Of a DNA stretch of 64,000 bases, positions 46,310-61,508 are shown piece after piece (the stretch's first letter is position 1; the number at the start of each line of letters is the position of its first letter). The stretch lies in NCBI GenBank assembly GCA_900660155.1, contig CABFPE010000749.1:289230-353229 (forward strand), given 5' to 3'. The notes beneath the pieces are model-generated. The model was not told where the DNA came from, did no database searches, and was given only the letters and a program-made list of their open reading frames with translations. The DNA is from Hofstenia miamia (Eukaryota > Xenacoelomorpha > Acoela > Hofsteniidae). The translations under genes and the position numbers were made by a program.

Positions 46310-49300
46310 TCAAAGATTCTGCTCAGCAAGTCTATGTTTAGGACTTTTTGGTAAATTTGGACTTGCTGGTTTCAGGTTAATTTTTGGCTGTTCAGCGAAT
46401 ACCTCCTTATTATCTAATAACGATTTGTTATCTACATTTTTCCCTTTATCTTGAGAAAGAACTTGGACGTTTTTCATTGGAGAAGGTTTATTTGACTCAG
46501 CTTCGCGTTTGATATCTTGATTTTGATGAGAATTTTTTACATTTTCATTGTTGATGTCCTTGAGACTATCCTCTGCTTTCACATGCTCTTTTTCCTTGTC
46601 ACTTTCAAGAGGTACGTTTTCTAGTTTTTCAATTAACTGGTTTTGGTGTTTGATTAACTTTTCCTGAAGCTCTTGAGTCTCCTTTATTTTAGAAATAATT
46701 TTATTAGCACTTTTACCGCTTGTATCGTCTGGATTTTTAGGTGCTGCAGCTTGCTCTTTAAGTTGCTTTAAATAATCAGCCATAATTGCAGGATCATTTT
46801 TCAAACTCTCGGGCAATTCACCCCTAATGAAAACATTAGTTGGACTGCGCTCACTGAAAATGGTGAATAAACCAATAGTACCAACAATTAATCCAAACAA
46901 GAGGATTCCCTTTGCAAGATTTGTCCTAGATTTTGGAAGAATGTTTAGTTGTAGCAAAGATGGCCAAATCATGCAGATCATTATTCCGATGGAAGAGCCC
47001 ATAAAAGCAGATACCGTTTCAATATGTGGAATAATAATACCCACAGCCAAAGAAAAGGCTATGATGGCAAAAGTAATGTAACGAAACAGATTATTGGGAA
47101 TCACATGTCTTGTCTGATCCAAAGATTTCTGCGATGAAAAGAGAAGTGTATCGATGCTTGTTCGAGCTGGAAAAATGGCTAAAGGAAAGCTTATGATGAC
47201 AGAAGCAGCAAATCCAACCTAAAATTGCTATATAAATCTTTTAAATAGTTAATAGTGCACTTTCTTCAAAAAATCATTAGTGATTTTCGTTATATTGAAA
47301 AATGGACAGAGTAATTTTCAAAGTTGATTTAAAAAACATTCTATTAACTAAGAATTTGGTTGAAAGAAGAACGATAAAAAGTAATAAAAATAATTTTTTT
47401 CTAATATATTTGTAACAAATGATTAAACATTGTATATTGCAGTTAATATAATAGTACTTCAACCTTTAAAAAATATTTGTGGTTGGAATAGTAACCATTA
47501 AAAACTATGACAGTGCGTGGTTTAGAAAAATAGTTTACTTAAGGCAAAGACTACACTGTGTTATTTTCAGGCTCGGCCAGAGGAGTGGGGATCCTCTTTG
47601 ACCTGCTGGGGTGGAAATGAAATCTCGTCAAATGATATTTTATTATTATTAATCCTCCATCTCAGAAAAACTTTTGCATCAAGCAGCATTAGTGAAAATA
47701 ACTTGTCAAAAATAGTTTTTCAAAATTCTGCTTTCTTCAATGAAGAGTATCAAGCAAGGTGGATAAAAATGATTGTGAGGGGCACGTTAAAGCAGAAAAT
47801 GCTATCAACCTCGCAATTCATCGGAAGACAGCAATTTTGGAAAAACCTTTGTGGCAATTGTTTTACATATTATATGAGAAATATACAATTTATCATTACA
47901 TATGTAGTTATATATGAAAAATAAAGAAGTGAATTGTGAAAGCAATAATTTTCTCTATACTGACAATGTATTATCAATTAGAAATGAAATCATATACTCT
48001 TTTTTACGTTTTAGGACGAGCTTCAACAAAATTTTTAAACATTTATGTATGACGAATGTAGATTTTTATCTCAAATAAGATTTGATGCCTGTACTTGTGT
48101 TAAATTCTAATTAAATAAGTTTGATAAAGGTGAGCTCTAAGGACTGAGTAACTTTAGCGATATTGTCACAGTTTTAACTTCATTATAATTCAAAAAATTT
48201 CTTTTGTTCTGTGCTACGAAGGAAACTTGATGATTCAAACAATTGAAACTTTGTGAATCAACGTTGTCTTCAGTAAAAAGGTATATAAAAGCAAAGGAAG
48301 TCACAAAATATGTTATATATTTAAATAGAGTAACCGTTAAAAATCTATAGTACATTTGGTATAACACATATGGTATATATTTGGACAAATAGAAATATAC
48401 TTACCTTGAAGAAAACTGCGGTGTAAGTTTCTCCAAAATTTTTTAAAACATCACCTTGAACAGCATCTCCAAACAATATGTAACCAAAGAACCCAACAAA
48501 TGAATACAGTGTGAGTACAAGTGTTACTGATGACCGCACAATGATTTCTAACTCTCGGGGAGATTCATCATCCAAAGCACTAAAGACTGGAAATAAGCAG
48601 GAATGACATGCGAATGCCAAACTGTAAATTGGCAAAGTTACTTTCACACCAGTGAAATCAATGTTCATTAATTGATTCGAGGGGATTCCATTTGTAGAAG
48701 GTAGCAAAGAACTGATAACAATATACAAAACAAAGAAGACATAAAATAATATTGAAAAAAAAGAAAATTTTCCAAAGTTCGAAATGTCTCTAATCAGCCC
48801 CATTGGGAAAATAATGCCCAACGCAATTGCGCACATTACAATATTCTTGACAAGCGGAATCATTTCAAGCGTGACAAAGGTTAACAAGAACTCTTTTAAA
48901 ACATCACCGATGACGACAAAGTATGCTACACAAGCACCAATATTGATGCCTAAATTCATATTCAATTCAAATTGCTTTTGCATGGAAAATAATTCATTAG
49001 ACCTAGATGAATTTCAGATAACAAATGTAATTTACCTAGAATGGAAAAGATGAAACTTAGAAATAAACTTTTAGCAATTATAATAGTAAATTACAATAAA
49101 CTTGTGAAAGAATGATTTGTCACTCAAATTTGTATCTAGTAATCAGTTTCTTCAAAATGTGATTAGAAAATTTAGTTGAGCGAACTCGTCTTGTTTAACA
49201 ATAAAGAGGTCAATTATTGAAAGAAATTTAACAACCTATTACCATTATTTTAGAATAGAAATACACATCAGCTGATGGTCACATCTGATTAAATGTAATT

Positions 49301-50831
49301 GAAATATTTATCAATGAACCAACATAAACATATTAAGTGATATATAAATAGACAATCCAGAAACTTATGCGATAAAATAAATTAGTGATAACTTGATTTT
49401 GAACTGAAAACATACACTTGGAGATAATGCTAAAATTACTTGTTTATTGGCCATGAAGTGGACTTATAATTTGTATTATGGAAACTGGAAAGTATAAATT
49501 CACATTTCACTTTAGTTTACATCTGGCAGATAACCTATGGAAAGTGAAAAGCTCGATACTCTATTTCATGCAGTTTTGAATATTATGGTCACAAAATGGA
49601 GCTACTGATACAAGTCATAATGTTGAAGTACTATTGGGATGATGATACTTATTTAAATTCAATTTGATAGTTAACTTCTTTTATTTAAAATACAACCACC
49701 TATTCTAATCACATTTTAAAGAAACAATAAATATTTGGGTTATAGAACAGTCTGCATTACATATCAACTGAAAAATTCGGAATCAGTGGCAAATTAAATA
49801 TATAATTTTAAAAAATTAAACTAAAATTAGAAACCTTTGAAAAGTTAATAGATGTTTTATATATATATAATTATATATACACATATATCAGGAGCTTTAT
49901 CACTTTTTGTCCATTTATATTGGGTACTTTGTCATTTTTCCATTTATATTTGGCGCGTTGTCCGCTTTGTCAATATACAAGAAATTTATATTGGCGCTTT
50001 GTCAGTAAAAATATATTATGGCTCACTTAGCTTAAGAAACTTACTTCTTTTTCATTATACAAAAATATTTCTACACATATGAAGAGTATAAACTGGCTGT
50101 AAGAACAGCTATTATCAGTGTAAAACATCAATTTTATTATATACATATTTGAATAGGGTTGGGAATTTCATTTCAAAAATCTATTAGGACAAAGCAGTAT
50201 TAACAATTTCAAGCACTAAATTAAAACAAAAAACCAATACTTAGCTAATGACAAATGTGTAGTAAACACAATTAAAACAACAGTTCTTGTAAACTCTGAA
50301 ATCAATTGAAGGTTTATTTATTATTTTTCCCTTGTGTCTTCTCATTTTTGGATGAGATTTAGAAGATCTCATTTATCAGAAAACATGTGCTTTCGTTTAA
50401 GGCATTGCAATAAAAATCGATGTAATTTTTCTTTCGTTTTGCGAAGGCGACAAATAAAAATATTCAACATATCGGAAGGTTAAAATAAGAAAATTTCAGC
50501 ATTGCTTACTTTCAAGTTTTTGGAGGGAAATTCATGTTTTTGTTAGTCAAATGTTTCTAATACCTTTGTTCTTTTAAAATTTATCCATTCTTAATTCTTA
50601 TCAATATTCTGTTTTTAGGAAGTAACAAAAAACCTGAAAAAGACAAAGCGCCATACATAATTTTTTTTCGGTAAATTTTTTAAAGTTGCTCTAAAATCTG
50701 ATGAAACTTTTTTTCATTGATCCAATATTTATTTTATAATACTAGCACACATTCATTCTCAATTCAGGGTTTTCTAAGCAAAATTAAAAAAATGGTGCTT
50801 TTCCCCTTAGAAATGTTCAAAATTTCTACTG

Positions 50832-50869
<38 letters not shown>

Positions 50870-51186
50870 TTAATTTAGATAAAAAATTTGAATTGAATTG
50901 GAACTTTACCAATTATGCTAAGTTCAACCATGCTCTTTCCAGAAAAGCCGAAAGCATATTGCACTAAGTGTTCATAAGAGCGCCGCCTAACTGCAGATGA
51001 AGTACGAATAAGAAAACTGCAAGTTAAATAAGTAACAAGGGCTAACGAAGACAACAATAAAAGTGAAAGGAATGGACCACATAGCTTAAAAGTGTAAGGA
51101 AGAGTAAGGATACTGACACCTATAATACTGTTTGACAAGTTCAATACTGCAATTTTGTTAAGAGTCGGTGATGATAAACCAGACAT
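46310..51186 (-). CDS. SLC38A10: SLC38A10-like amino acid transporter (copy B)
   Basis: Exons 51186-50910, 48949-48405 and 47218-46310, with the same 576-residue product as at 8243-13119. If the duplication is real the organism has two identical genes here; if not, this is the same locus assembled twice. Confidence 0.88.
49889..50653. repeat. Degenerate GCGCTTTGTC repeat in intron 1 (copy B)
   Basis: Copy of 11822-12586. Confidence 0.4.
50834..50864. repeat. (AT)n microsatellite (copy B)
   Basis: Same length as the tract at 12767-12797. That is unusual for a mutable AT tract in two old copies. Confidence 0.95.
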
Positions 51187-52265
51187 CTCACTAAAAAGAA
51201 ATTTAAAAAATTAACTTTAATTAGTATTAGGGAATGTATAAAATAATAAACCAATATTAATAACTAGAACACAACATATTAATCTGTTAACATTGAATTT
51301 TACGAAATAAAGTTATAGATTAACAATAGTCAGTAGACAAAGAAAATATATTCTTCCAAGATTAGGACAAGCAAAGCAGTACAAAATAAGGGTAAATCAG
51401 GGATAGACAGTAAATATCAAACCGAAAATTAAGGTAAGCAAAACCAGCTCTTAATTTGAAACAGGAAAAAAGCTATATTAAAAACTAAATTCTAAAGGAA
51501 AGCCTACAACTAGAGCGGAAAACGATGCATTGAAATGGAAAGTAGCAAAAGTGGAAAAGAGTCAAAGATTAATAACTCGAAAAAAATAGTGTAGATTTGC
51601 ATTGGATGATAGTCGTAAAGAAAGTAAGATAGCCAGACGAATAACATTGATTCCAAAAACTTGAATTCAGTAATTGCACAATACCAAATATTATCTAGAA
51701 AGAAACTTCAAATCAGAAAGGATGCATCATCAAAAGCAAAGATTGCAAAGGAGTTACTGGTGGGTCAAGCAGTTCGAATAAACAACAAAAAATCAACAAA
51801 CTTGACAATGGCGTTTACAGAGTAACATGAAACATAAAGAATAATCTATCTCACAAGTGAGTGCCGCTGGAGTTGCAGTTTTTATGGAACTTGATCCATA
51901 TCTAAGAATCCTATTCAAATAATAATCAATGATCGATGAAAAAATTAAATCTAATAAATCAAAGGATTGAAAGGTATTATAATATTTATTCAAGCACTAA
52001 ACATTGAAAATTGTTCACTAATTATTCTAGGGCATAGATTAAGTCCTAAAGTTACATATTCAGAGACTGTATTCCACACTTTTTGTCCATTTAACATACC
52101 TTAAACTCCAAAAATTGAGACTCTACCAAAATGAATGTTCCCAATACCACAAATATAAGCGTTTTAAATTGTCATGTACGTAGACCGAAGAGCTTAGCAT
52201 AAGCATAAACATTTTTTGGTCTGATAAAATCGTTATATAATAACATGTACAACAAAAATACAAAA

Positions 52266-52538
52266 CTAAGGCGGTATTTTCTGTTTTAATAATTGATTAA
52301 TTATATATTGATTAGATACTAGCTTAGAAAGCTTAATGTTTTCCAAATCCTTCGATCGATCTTTAACTTCCTCATCATGTTTGTTAACATCCCAATGCAA
52401 TAAAGAATCAAGTGTAAATGTAGAATTTCTGAATAGAATAATCGCCATTGACCAAGCTCCAGCAGCATATACAAGTGCAAACCACTTCTTCGTTCGATAT
52501 GGATATTTAATAGCAAAACTTCTAATTTTATTCCACAT
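52266..52538 (-). CDS. Small single-pass membrane protein, SMIM26-like (tentative; copy B)
   Basis: Identical 90-residue frame to 14199-14471, with the same acceptor-like AG 4 nt before the ATG. Confidence 0.48.
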   Translation of the reverse strand: MWNKIRSFAIKYPYRTKKWFALVYAAGAWSMAIILFRNSTFTLDSLLHWDVNKHDEEVKDRSKDLENIKLSKLVSNQYIINQLLKQKIPP

Positions 52539-54900
52539 TACTCTAAAATCAATAATGGGATAAATACAAACTCAAGAAATCCGTTTGTATAATTGTGCAT
52601 AATTATAATCCCACGATAAATGAAGATGAAGACAATTGTTGAATAAAATAATACAAACTGCAAATAAAATTTCACTTTGTGGTTTTTCAATTGCAAAAAT
52701 GACTAACAATAACTGCACATATTTTTTTATATAATTCCTTAACAATTCCGTATTTGCTTAAATTAGACTGTGATAGTTGATGTTCTTTTGTTTTATCCTT
52801 AGTAACAATACAGTGATTTTGGATTTGTGAATTATTTCAAATGCCGCTAACTTAGCATCAAATTATGTGCACTTTATCGAAAAATGTGATAGATGTATTT
52901 TAGGAGACAGGAGAATCTGAATTTAAAGGATCATGAGAAAGTGGTATGTATGTGCTAATATCTTTGAATTAATTATAAATGATTTTGTAAAAAAATCAGA
53001 AATGACCTTTTCAAGAGAAGAAACTGAAATATATTTCAATTCCCATGACAATCATTCCCTTCAAAAAATTTCTCATCAATTTACATGTACATTCTGCACC
53101 AACTTGCTTTTCAAACATTGCTTATTCTAGCAGTGTGGCTGCCACATGCGCATTCAGAACTTCAAAAATACTGTCAGCTGTTAAGTAAGGATACGTCCAC
53201 ATCCCTCTATTTATTTAAGAACTGCACCAAAAAAAATAATCTCAATAGTTGTTTTTTATCGTAACAAGTACAATTGTTGATGTACGAACACAATTCTTAC
53301 AATGTGTTTTTTTTGTAGAAAATAACGATTTGTTAACAATATGTTTGATATTTAGAAAGGATTGAATTAGCTGCCTATTGGCAATGTCAATCATATCAGA
53401 CAGTTGAAAAATTTTGGCTGCCTATGGGATTATAAAAAATATGACAGGGAAAGTTTTAAAGCACCGATTTATATTCGATCATCTAACGACCATTCTTTTT
53501 ATTGGGATGTAAGATATTATAATTTGTAGACATGAAATTACTTTAGATTTTTAAAGATTTTCCAACTTTCAGTTATTCTCAGAAAAATTTAATCATCAGG
53601 ATGGTCAATTAATCAGTAAATAGTCGAAGTGTACTAATATTACAACAACTGATTATCTTTTTAATGTAAAATAGATGCATCCGTGCGATGCTTAAACAAT
53701 TATTTAGTAAACAATTGAAAGCTGCAACTATTATAGAGAAAGCTACAATGTTGTGGTATAGACGCAATTGTGATGCGTCGGACATAGGCATGTCAAAAAT
53801 TCATTCAGAACTAAAAATTGAAAAAAAATCGGAACCAGTGAGCAAAATCGAAATAATTTCGATCAATTTCTTAGTCACACCGTGAAAAGATGGCACAGCA
53901 TCGATGGTGTAGTATACAGCATAACCTCAGCTGCTTTGCATTGAGATATCCCGCGATGACTATGCTAGCTTTAATAGAAAAATCAATATTTTTCTTAATT
54001 TGCTTGAAAAAGCGCTATTCATTTTCTAGCCAATTACTACCTCAGAACCTAAAAAGAATTGTGGAAAATCGAAATTTTGAAACGATCCATTCTTAAAGAA
54101 TAGACAGAAATCCAAAAATGCAAAATCGCCACACCCGAGTAGTTTACCAATTCTGATATGAAATTGATGAAGTGCCTTGATGGACAGAACTGAATGGAGA
54201 ACCCACAATCATAATTGGAAGCACATATTTTCCTCTTAATTCTTGTGGTGATTCATTCCAAAAATTTTTTATCATATATCGAAGCTTCAACGCTTCAACC
54301 TAGCTAATTAAATAAAAAATAAAAAAGTTTGCTAAGTTGAAAAATTACAATTTACCGATTGGATGTTTTCGAAGTTATGACAAAATTCTGTATTTCTTTG
54401 GTTTTTTTTCAGTGAAGCAATGCTAAATCCTTCACTATATAATAAGATACATACTAGACAAGCAAACAAACAGAAGATGACGGCAAAATTGTACTATTGG
54501 TCTTCCTTCAAAATATAAGTGATTTGCAAAACTATAATACTTGATTGATGAGATTCGTCAACATGCAGAAAATATTAAAAGTGATTTTATAGTTGTTTCT
54601 GTAATTCAACGTTTTGTGATTAAGAATTAACTAAATGCCGTTAAGAATTATTATTTACTACACATTCATGCCGTACTACATCTGTAAAGGTTGGAAGCAG
54701 AAAAAACATTCTCAAAAATGAGATGAATTTTTAGTTGGCTGCGCTGGAACACAATAACAAAACGGTCAAAAAATTTAGCTCTGATAAATATGTGTGGAAA
54801 TATTATGCCTGACAGACGAAATATGCGGTATTTTTTTGTTCACAAGATGTCAAGCTGGCGTTTTATGATTAGTGTTTTGCATTCCTGTGTTGAAAAAAAC
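52539..54900. other. Intergenic, copy of 14472-16834
   Basis: No gene seen, as in copy A. Confidence 0.55.
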
Positions 54901-54944
<44 letters not shown>

Positions 54945-54967
54945 TTAATAATAATAATAATAATAAT
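54901..54967. repeat. (TAA)n microsatellite at R4 5' junction (copy B)
   Basis: Trinucleotide tract with one interrupted unit, next to the R4 element. Confidence 0.97.
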
Positions 54968-57599
54968 GACCCTAGTGGCTAAGGAGTAAAAGGCTAGACT
55001 GGGACCGCGAGGACCCGGGTGCGAAGAACCTCCCGTCGTCAGGTGGACTCCACAATCGGGAGTGTGGACTCGAGAAGTGGCAGTATAGGATCCACACAGA
55101 CCAATGGACAACGGCACAATGGAAGAATGAACTTAGGACAGGATAGCATTGGAGTATTACAGAAGAAGCAGACCAGATAGGAAGGGTTATAGGAAGAGAA
55201 TATTGGAAGAATGGAAAAAAAGATGAAACAGGATTAGAAGTTACAGAGCAGAGGCTTGCAGGTCAGGTCAGAAAGTTGAAGCTGGATGAGAATAAGGGAA
55301 AAAGAAGAGCTGAATAGACGAAGCAAAAAAATGAAGTGGCAGATGTAGTAGGAGAAGTAGTGGTAGAAACAGCAGAAACCGCAGCTGTTGAAACAGAGGC
55401 AGCAATCAAGGAAATGATGAAGAAAGAAATAGAAGACAGAAGTAGGTTGCCAGTACCAAAAGGTATTAAGAGAAGCAAGTTAGCAGTAGAACCAGCAAAG
55501 GTTAACAAAGTATTAGAAACGATAGATGCTAAGAGTGTAACAGCGATAAACAGGTTAGTGTATGCAGGCGCATGAGAGGTGCTGAAGAATGTAGGCATGG
55601 ACATGAAGAAGAAAAGACGACAAGATAAAGGAGACAGAAAGCCACATGGGAGAGAATAATGGAGAATAAAGTGGCAAAGATTAGGCTCTAAAAACGATGA
55701 AGAACTGGAAGGCGCCAGGCAGAGATGACGTACATAAGTATTGGCTAAAGAAGTTCACAAGTGTTCATGAGAGACTAGCAGTAGCATTGGAGGAGTGTGT
55801 GGTGAGTGGGTATCCAGAGTGGATAGTAGTCGGAAGGACATTTCTGATAGAGAAGGACCCAAAGAAAGGTAGTGAGGCAAGCAACTTCAAGCCAACAACA
55901 TGTCTGCCAACAACTTGGAAATTGCTAACTTGTGTGATTTCAAGTAAGCTGGCATGTTACTTAGAACAGAACAGGTTGATACCAGAGGAGCAGAAGGGAT
56001 GTAGGACAAAGACAAGAGGATGCAAAGATCAGTTGTTGATAGACCAGGCAGTGGTGGAGAATTGTAGAAGAAGCAAGACAAACTTAGCAATGGCATGGAT
56101 AGACTACAGGAAGGCATATGACAGCATATCACATAGGTGGGTATTGAGGACGCTAGAGGGCAATGGAGTTTCACGGAAATGGGTTGAGTTTCTAGAGAGG
56201 GAGATGGGAAAGTGGCAGACTGAGATAGAGGGACACAGGTTGAGGTTTAGGCGAGGCATATTCCAGGGAGACAGCTTAGCACCACTACTGTTTGTAGTTA
56301 GCTTAATCCCTATCACAGAAAAGTTAAAGGAGACAGGCATAGGGTATAAGATGGAAAAGAATGGTAGAGTAGTGAGTCACCTGTGGTACATGGACGACCT
56401 GAAGATGTATACTAGTTCAAGAAAGGTGTTGCAGAAGCAAGTGGAGACATTGGAGAAGGCAAGCAGAGATTCTGGGTTGGAATTTGGATTAGGAAAGTGT
56501 GCAACATTGAAAATGACCAGAGGCAAGTGCATAGATGGAAATGGTTTGAGGACGAGCAGTGGCGATAAGATTGAGGAAGTCAGAGGGGTACAAGTACTTA
56601 GGTACGATAGATCAAGATAGAACAGATAATGAGGAAATGAGGACGAGGTTAAGAAAAGAGGAGAGTAAGGAAGGTACTACAGCAGTCAGCATTGAATAGG
56701 CAGAATAATATAAAAGCAATTAATACATGGGCGATACCAGTGTTGAGATATTCGGCAGGAATAGTTATGTGGAACAAGAATGAACTGAGGGAATTAGACA
56801 CGGAGACAAGGAAGATACTAGCAGCAGAGAGAGCATTTAACTTAAATGGAGATGTAGATAGGCTGTACATGGCAAGGCATAAGGGAGGGAAAGGGCTGCT
56901 AAGTTTGGAGGAAATTGTAGAAGCAGAAGCACTAGGGCTAAAGGAATATGTAGAAGAGCAACCTAGAGAATCCCTACTAGAGGTCACTAAGGAGCTAAGG
57001 AAGATAAAAACTGAGAGTGAAGGAAAGAAGGTATACCAGAGTAGGATGGAATCAGAGAGAAACAAGGTATAGGCAGAAGGTGATGCATGGAGAAGTTGGC
57101 ACAGAATGAGTATAAGTTCGGGCATGACAAAGTGGGAAGAATAGTACACTGGAGTTTGAGCAGGCAGGATGGGTTAGAAGCATGAGACAAGTGGTATGAG
57201 CACAAACCACAGGGCGTCATAGAAAATGAGAAGGTTAAGATGCTGTGGGACTTCACCATACAAACAAGCAAGGTGATAGAAGTGTGGAGGCCAGACATAA
57301 TAGTAGTAGACAAAGAGAAAAGATTGGGAACAGTGATAGACATAGCAGTACCAAAGGATAGGAATGTAGAAAGCAAGGAGAAAGAGAAGATAGAAAAGTA
57401 TAGAGAGTTTGCAGAGGAAATAGAAAGGCTGTGGAAGTTAAAGAAGGTTAAAGTAGTCCCAGTAGTAGTAGATTTACTACGAGCAGTAAGAAGCATAAGA
57501 GATACTTGGAGGAGTTGGGAGTACCAAAGTGGGGAGGAGCAGTAGCACAGAAGGCAGCTAGAATATTGAGGAAAGCTCTCAGACTCCCTGGGAACTGGT
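54968..57599 (+). mobile_element. R4/Dong-type LINE (copy 4, in duplication B)
   Basis: Positional counterpart of 16901-19530, sharing its two deletions and 3' end. It differs from it at the 5' end (about 54968-55140), through the RT (about 55780-56354) and near 57058. In the RT patch it has many substitutions where copy 2 instead matches the unrelated-locus copy 3. It reads openly for 307 codons (55697-56620), including AWIDYRKAYDSISHRW and LWYMDDLKMY. Confidence 0.88.
55697..56620 (+). pseudogene. R4 reverse transcriptase domain, open over 307 codons (copy 4)
   Basis: Continuous RT region from MKNWKAPGRDD to the frame change after EEVRGVQVL. Catalytic blocks present. The ORF upstream and downstream is broken, so no full protein is made. 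Confidence 0.85.
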
Positions 57600-58233
57600 G
57601 GGTTGCATTAGATAAAAAGCCGAAATCAGAGATAGCAGACAGAAAAAACAGGAGGATATGTTGTTTGAAAAGACTAGCAGGCGACCACAAATCGATTTCA
57701 AGATTAGAAATTATGAAATTCGCTGGTGGAATTACACGATAGAAAAAGCTATTGGTGCAGGTAGCTTTGTGAGTGCAAGGTAAAAAAACGGACTTTAGAA
57801 GAGGATCGTGAGCCACTGATAGTGGAAGATAATTTTAGGAAATCGAATACATCGAAATCAGAAAATCCGAGTAGCAGTTTACTGAGAAGGATCAGGTCAA
57901 GGAATTTGAGATAGAGGGAGATAGGGAAAAGTCTAGCTTTTAAAAGGAGATGAAGGAAAGGTTTATTAGAAGAGTAGATCCAGTGAAAAGCCTGGTATAA
58001 AAGACGATCAATTTTAGTTGCAAAGGAAGAATTGAGGTACCAAAATGCGCTAAGACAATATGACTTGAAGATTGTAAATTTGGTGGAGGAGTTAGAAGAA
58101 CTGGGCAGAATTTTTTAGCTTTGTGAGAAATATGTATAGACCAGGAGATCACGAACATAAGGTTTGAAGTGAATAATGAAGTCATTTAAATAGAAATCAG
58201 GAGAATGGTTTTTGGAGGAAGAGAATGAGAGAC
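57600..58233. other. Purine-rich stretch, copy of 19531-20164
   Basis: Not recognised. Confidence 0.4.
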
Positions 58234-60469
58234 CTCCTTTGAGTCTTTTTCCTTTGAATTCTGTTGCGGTTGTAATGTTATTCTAAGTGATCACATTGTT
58301 TCCAATCTCTGTGTTTACAACCCTCCTTCCAGCAGTCCTTTTCGTATTCCCCTTGCTGATTTTCATCCATGCTTGAGTACTTTCATGATCAGTCTATCAC
58401 TCTCTGTCGTCACCTTGGATTTCACACTCCTCCTCATCTCCTCATCTGTGGTGACTTCAGCCTTCCTAATGTTTGTTGGAATGCACTTGACTCTAATGAC
58501 GCTTATGAATCCGCGGTTCTGGATCTTTTTGCTTCCTACTATCGTGAACAACTGGTATTTTCTCCTACTTCCACCTTGACTTGGTTTGGTGCTCTCACCC
58601 TGATCGTATTTTTGACATCTCTGTGGTCCCTTTTCTGGCCTGATCACCCATTTGTTCACTTCAGCCTGTCTGTCAATTTTATTACCCCATCTGCTTGTCC
58701 TGCCACTCCTCAATATGCTCAATCTAACAGTGAATTTGTGTCTCTAAATGCTGCTCTTTCTTCTTCATTCCCAATTTTTAATGACTCTTTATCTGCTGAT
58801 GACTGGTACACCTTCCTTCACCAAGTTATTTCATTCTTTGTTCTTCATCATTGGAAAAACCGCATTTCTCTCCCTTTCTATTTTTCTTCCCTTACTGTGC
58901 ACTCTTTGAATAAACTCGAATCTTTAAATGCCATTACAGTCCTTCTGAAGACATCATCAACTTCATGGAACTCGCCAAAATCACTCTGTTGTCCAGCTTC
59001 TCAACTGGATCTCTTCAAGACTCTTATGCTTTTTTAGTTTCCCTGCATTCCAAACCTGACCTCCCCAGCTTGCAGTGGAACCATCTTTCTGTTCACTAAG
59101 ATCTAGAGAAAGCTGATCTCTTCAATGCCTATTTCTCCTCGAATTTTTCTGATCCTGGCCCTTCTGCCATCTCCCCACTAATTCGCCTATACGACATCGT
59201 CTTCAACACCCATGATATTTCCATCATGCTTAAGTCCTGCAAGTTGTCTGGTCCTTGTTATCGTGATGGCGTCCCATCCTTTGTTATCCATGAAACTTCC
59301 TCAACTCTTTGCATCAATTTAAAGCATCTCTTCTCCTACATTTGCTCCTCTAAGTGTTTTCCGCCTTGCTGGAAAACATCTTGGATCTCTCCACTATTAA
59401 AATCCAATCAGCTTCCCTTCTCTCAAGTCACTTCTTATCGTCCAATAGCTATTCTTTCTCGGCTGTCTATCATCTTTGAGCGTCTTGTCTTTCGTTATGT
59501 GTTCCCTAAAATTCGTCACCTCATCTCTGCTTCTCGGCATGGTAACCTTCTGGGTCGTTCTACTATCACTAACTTGCTCACTTTGATTGAAAACTGCTAT
59601 TTCCAATCTGATCGCAATGATCCTGGTTGCATAATCTTTCTTGACATTTTTAAAGCTTTTGATTGGCTCCCTCATTCTATCCTTCTTGACAAATTATGTT
59701 TATTTGGCTTTGATGCTGATTTCATCAAACACTTTCACAGTCTTACCTGTCCAATCGTCGCCAGTGTGTCAAAATCAACTTGTCTATTTTTTCCCATGCT
59801 CTTGCCTCTAGTGTTGTCCTCAAGGTTCGGTGTTTGCTGTTCTCTTCTTCCTTGTTGCTATCAACGACCTCCCTCAATCTTGATTTTAGCCCAAGTAAGA
59901 CATGTGGTATTTCCTTTTCTGTATCTCCCCCTTCCTCTTAATGTGAACTTTTCAACTCACCATACTCATCTTGGAGTTCAACTTTCTGATAACTTAAATT
60001 GGTCTGGTCATGTGTCCTTACATCTCCACAAAGCTAATTCCTCACTCTTTGCCCTCTTCCGCAATGTTCCCTTTAATTCCACTTCTGCTGTGAAACTCTC
60101 TTTGTTCAAGTTCATTCCTCGCGCCATTCTTCTCTATGCATCTCCCTGTTGATGGCCTTCCCGTTCCTTGTTCCACTCTATGGAACGTTTCCAGAAGCGT
60201 GACTTTAAATGGATCTCTCCCTTGCCATACAAAAACGCCCTTCTCAAATTCTCCACTCTCCCGCTGTCACTCTAATTCCCATCCTGTAACCTCCTCCTGT
60301 TCAATTGACTGCTCACTCGCAAATTGGATCTTGATCCTTTTGATTTCATTAAGTTCTCTAATTCCCGCTCCACTCGCTCTGATGATGTTGTCACTTTCTC
60401 CATTTGTCGTCCCAATGAATTTCTTTGATGTAGTACACTATCACCATCAAACTAATTGGAATGCTATAC
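58234..60469 (+). mobile_element. C+T-rich APE-type LINE, decayed (copy B)
   Basis: Copy of 20165-22400, with identical protein pieces at 58369-59037 and 59226-60152. Confidence 0.8.
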
Positions 60470-61508
60470 TATAGGTGATATAAACTTTGTTAAATGAAAA
60501 CTTCAACTAAAATTCTAAAAAAGTTTAAAGCAGATAATCCTGAAATGCATAGCATTTCTTCAAACAAATTTTTCCCAGAATAAAAGATTAATTAAACAAG
60601 AATATTATTAAAATACCCAAAATGCATTACTAGTAAGTAGAGAATTTGTGCATTTAAAAATGTTAAATTTGTATGCTTCCTCAATTCTGCAGAAACCATA
60701 TATAAACCGATAATTTTAAACACAAATGTAAATGAGACAATAAACATGCTTCCCAAAAAATATCTCATAACTAAAATGATTTAACCCTAACACGTCCCCT
60801 ATGCCTAAAACATTGTTAGCAAGACAAATATCAAAAAATAAGAATCATACTATTATTTTTCTAGTTACACACTTTGTTTCAAAAAGTTAATATTTATGTT
60901 GATATCTAAATCGATAAATTCACTTCAAGAGGTCAGGTCAGAATGATATCGAATGATTAGTCTCTCAATATGTTCAGTTTACTATTTGGCCACCACGTTG
61001 CCAAATATTAGCTTTGTTGTTGTCTTGAGCGCATTTTCCAAATGAATTGTAGTTAATTTACTGATGTCAGAGAACCAGAATATGATTTTTGTTCTCTAAT
61101 ATATGTACTTTATAGTCATGCCAAGTGAGTGCTCTTGGAACACTTCCTCGGTTTTAAAAGTTCAAAAAGATAAGATTAAACGAGTTATTTTAAATTAAAA
61201 CAGGTTTCATTTCAAAATAATGACATTGACTATGAGCTTATGAGATTTCCAAATAATGTAGGCAAAAAAATTATCGTCAACATGTACAAATTTACATTAA
61301 TTACATGGCTATTGAGAACATAAATAAATGGATTGAAACAAAATACAGTGTAATTCATCATTAATTCAAATTCAAAATTCCACAGCTATGAAATATAATT
61401 TACTTATATAGCTGTAATTTACGAATTATTAATGATGCACATGAGTTCGAGGATGTTCTCTCATTAACCATGCCTCTCTTACTAAGTCGCAACATTGAAG
61501 AGAATTTA
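60470..61508. other. Intergenic, no feature seen (copy B)
   Basis: Copy of 22401-23439. Confidence 0.6.
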